Shown in pieces: positions 6,115 through 7,592 of a DNA stretch of 7,592 nt. The translations under genes were made by a program, and so were the position numbers. Origin of the DNA: Candidatus Omnitrophota bacterium (GTDB taxonomy: Bacteria; Omnitrophota; Gorgyraeia; B26-G9); the NCBI GenBank assembly GCA_022013205.1, contig JAKLQT010000282.1, positions 1 to 7,592 on the forward strand, in the 5' to 3' direction. The notes below the pieces were generated by a model. That model had not been told where the DNA came from and ran no database searches. It was given only the letters and a program-made list of their open reading frames with translations. How positions within the stretch are numbered: the first letter of the stretch is position 1; every line of letters starts with the position of its first letter.

Positions 6115-7592
6115 CTCTTTGCTTTTCCTCTGGGTTGGCTTTTTTCATGCTCAGGTTGACCCTTTTCATATTGTCTATCTCAATAACTTTGACAGTTACC
6201 TCATCTCCGACTTTTACAACATCTTCGACATTTTTGACAAACTTATTAGACAACTCTGAAACATGGATAAGCCCTTCTTTATTAGGTAATATTTCACAGA
6301 AAGCTCCAAAGTTCATGAGCCTGGTTATCTTACCTTTATAGATCTTGCCTACTTCCGCTTCAGCGATCAAAGACATGATCATATCAATTGCCTTTTTTGA
6401 AGCAGCAGAATCCGATGAAGCAACAGCCACTGTTCCATCATCTTCAATATCTATCTTAACCCCTGTAGCACTTACTATCTGCTTAATTATCTTACCTCCA
6501 GGGCCAATGATATCTTTGATCTTTTCCTGTGGAACAGTTATAATTGTGATTCTCGGAGCAAATTCAGAAAGTTCAGCCCGAGGCTTATCAATAACCTCTA
6601 TGATTTTTTCTAATATAAAAAGCCTGGCAACTTTTGCCTGAGCCAGTGCCTTGGAAAGGATCTCTATGTTTATTCCCTCTATCTTTGAGTCAAGCTGAAT
6701 AGCGGTAACCCCTTTTTTAGAGCCGGTAACTTTAAAATCCATATCACCTAAATGATCTTCTAATCCCAGGATATCCGTGAGCACTGCCACGTTATCACCT
6801 TCTTTTATAAGGCCCATGGCAATTCCTGAGACCGGAGCAGCAATTGGAACACCCGCGTCCATTAAAGATAATGTTCCAGCGCAAACTGTCGCCATACTCG
6901 AAGATCCGTTAGACTCTAAAATTTCAGAAACAAGTCTTACTGTATAAGGGAATTCTTCTTTTGAAGGCATAACCGGAGATAATGCCCGCTCTGCCAGTGC
7001 TCCGTGTCCAATTTCTCTGCGGCCAGGCCCGCGAATCGGCCGCACCTCTCCCACACTAAATGAAGGAAAGTTATAGTGCAACATAAAAGTTTTGGTTGAT
7101 TCTCCTTCCAAAGCATCAATCCTCTGCTCATCCGCACTTGTTCCCAGAGTTACCACAGCCAAACTTTGTGTCTGGCCGCGTGTAAACACTGCCGAACCAT
7201 GTGTGCAAGGCAAAACAGCTACTTCAGAGCAAATCTTGCGTATATCCGTATAACTTCTGCCGTCAACGCGCACCTTACTTTCAAGGATCGTCTTACGCAC
7301 GTGCTCTTTTTCAACTTTTACCAGCATGGATTTTACTTCAAATTCCGTGTAAGGAGAATCCTCTGTTATCAGATTTTCAATCAGTTCTTTTGAGATAACA
7401 GACAACTGCTCTTCTCTTTGTTCCTTACTGCTGATTTTATAAACTTCACTCAGCTTTTCTAAAGCAAAATCCTTAACCTTACTATATAATTCTTCAGGTA
7501 TCTGCTTCAGGGTGACATCTGCTTTATCTTTACCACACTTTTTAGCAAATTCTTCCTGCACAGTAATAATAGATAATAATTTATCATAATTA
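6101..7592 (-). CDS. pnp: Polynucleotide phosphorylase, 5'-truncated by window edge
   Basis: PNPase is a trimeric 3'-5' exoribonuclease that uses phosphate to release nucleoside diphosphates and is central to mRNA decay. The frame is open to the window edge. The GTG at 7561-7559 is an internal valine codon, since ten in-frame codons (NYDKLLSIIT) precede it. The visible 496 residues start in the linker between the two RNase PH domains. Counting from the first complete codon, the second RNase PH domain covers about 95-335. It has RVDGR (108-112), GSAVFTRGQTQ (132-142), RREIGHGALAERA (191-203) and the metal/catalytic block EDHLGDMDFK, with D279 and D285 corresponding to E. coli D486 and D492. 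A KH domain (GxxG as GPGG, 363-366) and an S1 domain (about 414-482, ending VNLSMKKA) follow. The N-terminal RNase PH domain lies outside. The stop overlaps dut by 14 nt. Confidence 0.97.
   Translation of the reverse strand, partial: NYDKLLSIITVQEEFAKKCGKDKADVTLKQIPEELYSKVKDFALEKLSEVYKISSKEQREEQLSVISKELIENLITEDSPYTEFEVKSMLVKVEKEHVRKTILESKVRVDGRSYTDIRKICSEVAVLPCTHGSAVFTRGQTQSLAVVTLGTSADEQRIDALEGESTKTFMLHYNFPSFSVGEVRPIRGPGRREIGHGALAERALSPVMPSKEEFPYTVRLVSEILESNGSSSMATVCAGTLSLMDAGVPIAAPVSGIAMGLIKEGDNVAVLTDILGLEDHLGDMDFKVTGSKKGVTAIQLDSKIEGINIEILSKALAQAKVARLFILEKIIEVIDKPRAELSEFAPRITIITVPQEKIKDIIGPGGKIIKQIVSATGVKIDIEDDGTVAVASSDSAASKKAIDMIMSLIAEAEVGKIYKGKITRLMNFGAFCEILPNKEGLIHVSELSNKFVKNVEDVVKVGDEVTVKVIEIDNMKRVNLSMKKANPEEKQRDGSD

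Noticed and set aside
7559..7561. GTG as the start codon of pnp
   Set aside because: The frame stays open upstream to the window edge with family-like sequence (LLSIIT), and the first RNase PH domain would be missing. The gene is cut by the window, not short.
1..7592. A novel defence, mobile or biosynthetic system
   Set aside because: All complete genes belong to well-known housekeeping families. There are no transposase, integrase, toxin-antitoxin, CRISPR or phage-like sequences, and no compositional break was evident by eye.

Overview
The window is a compact stretch of housekeeping chromosome, AT-rich overall, with six genes packed on the minus strand: pnp (5' end outside the window), dut, ftsK, rimO, pgsA and pgpA, in order of transcription. 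Adjacent genes overlap or nearly touch, except for one 111-bp gap in front of rimO. One plus-strand gene, thpR, runs head-on into the end of this block. Divergent from thpR is the start of a small STAS-like gene that leaves the window at base 1. I see no mobile element, CRISPR array, tRNA or rRNA, and no defence system or novel biosynthetic island. The genes look like vertically inherited core functions.

The sequence suggests an uncultured AT-rich bacterium. The pgsA-pgpA pair adjoining rimO and ftsK, with pnp and dut just upstream, resembles arrangements I associate with deep-branching Gram-negative candidate phyla such as Omnitrophota. That is an inference from gene order and protein style, not a demonstrated placement.

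Layout: 1-205 (minus) is the N-terminal part of a STAS/SpoIIAA-like protein. 206-325 is a divergent promoter region in which the two -35 elements appear to overlap on opposite strands. 326-904 (plus) is the RNA 2',3'-cyclic phosphodiesterase ThpR. 905-918 is a 14-bp convergent gap without a recognisable terminator. 919-1365 is pgpA and 1358-1948 is pgsA, two consecutive steps of phosphatidylglycerol synthesis. 1945-3282 is rimO, which methylthiolates ribosomal protein uS12. 3283-3393 is a gap holding short direct repeats with a 9-bp period. 3394-5652 is the FtsK DNA translocase, 5656-6114 is dUTPase, and 6101-7592 is the C-terminal two thirds or so of polynucleotide phosphorylase.

The minus-strand block is probably one or two operons covering RNA turnover, nucleotide-pool sanitation, chromosome segregation, ribosome modification and membrane phospholipid synthesis. 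Overlapping starts and stops (14, 8 and 4 nt) and Shine-Dalgarno sequences inside preceding genes suggest translational coupling. The points most worth checking are the shared -35 divergent promoter, the repeat next to the rimO start, the missing Shine-Dalgarno sequences of thpR and rimO, and the opposed orientation of thpR.
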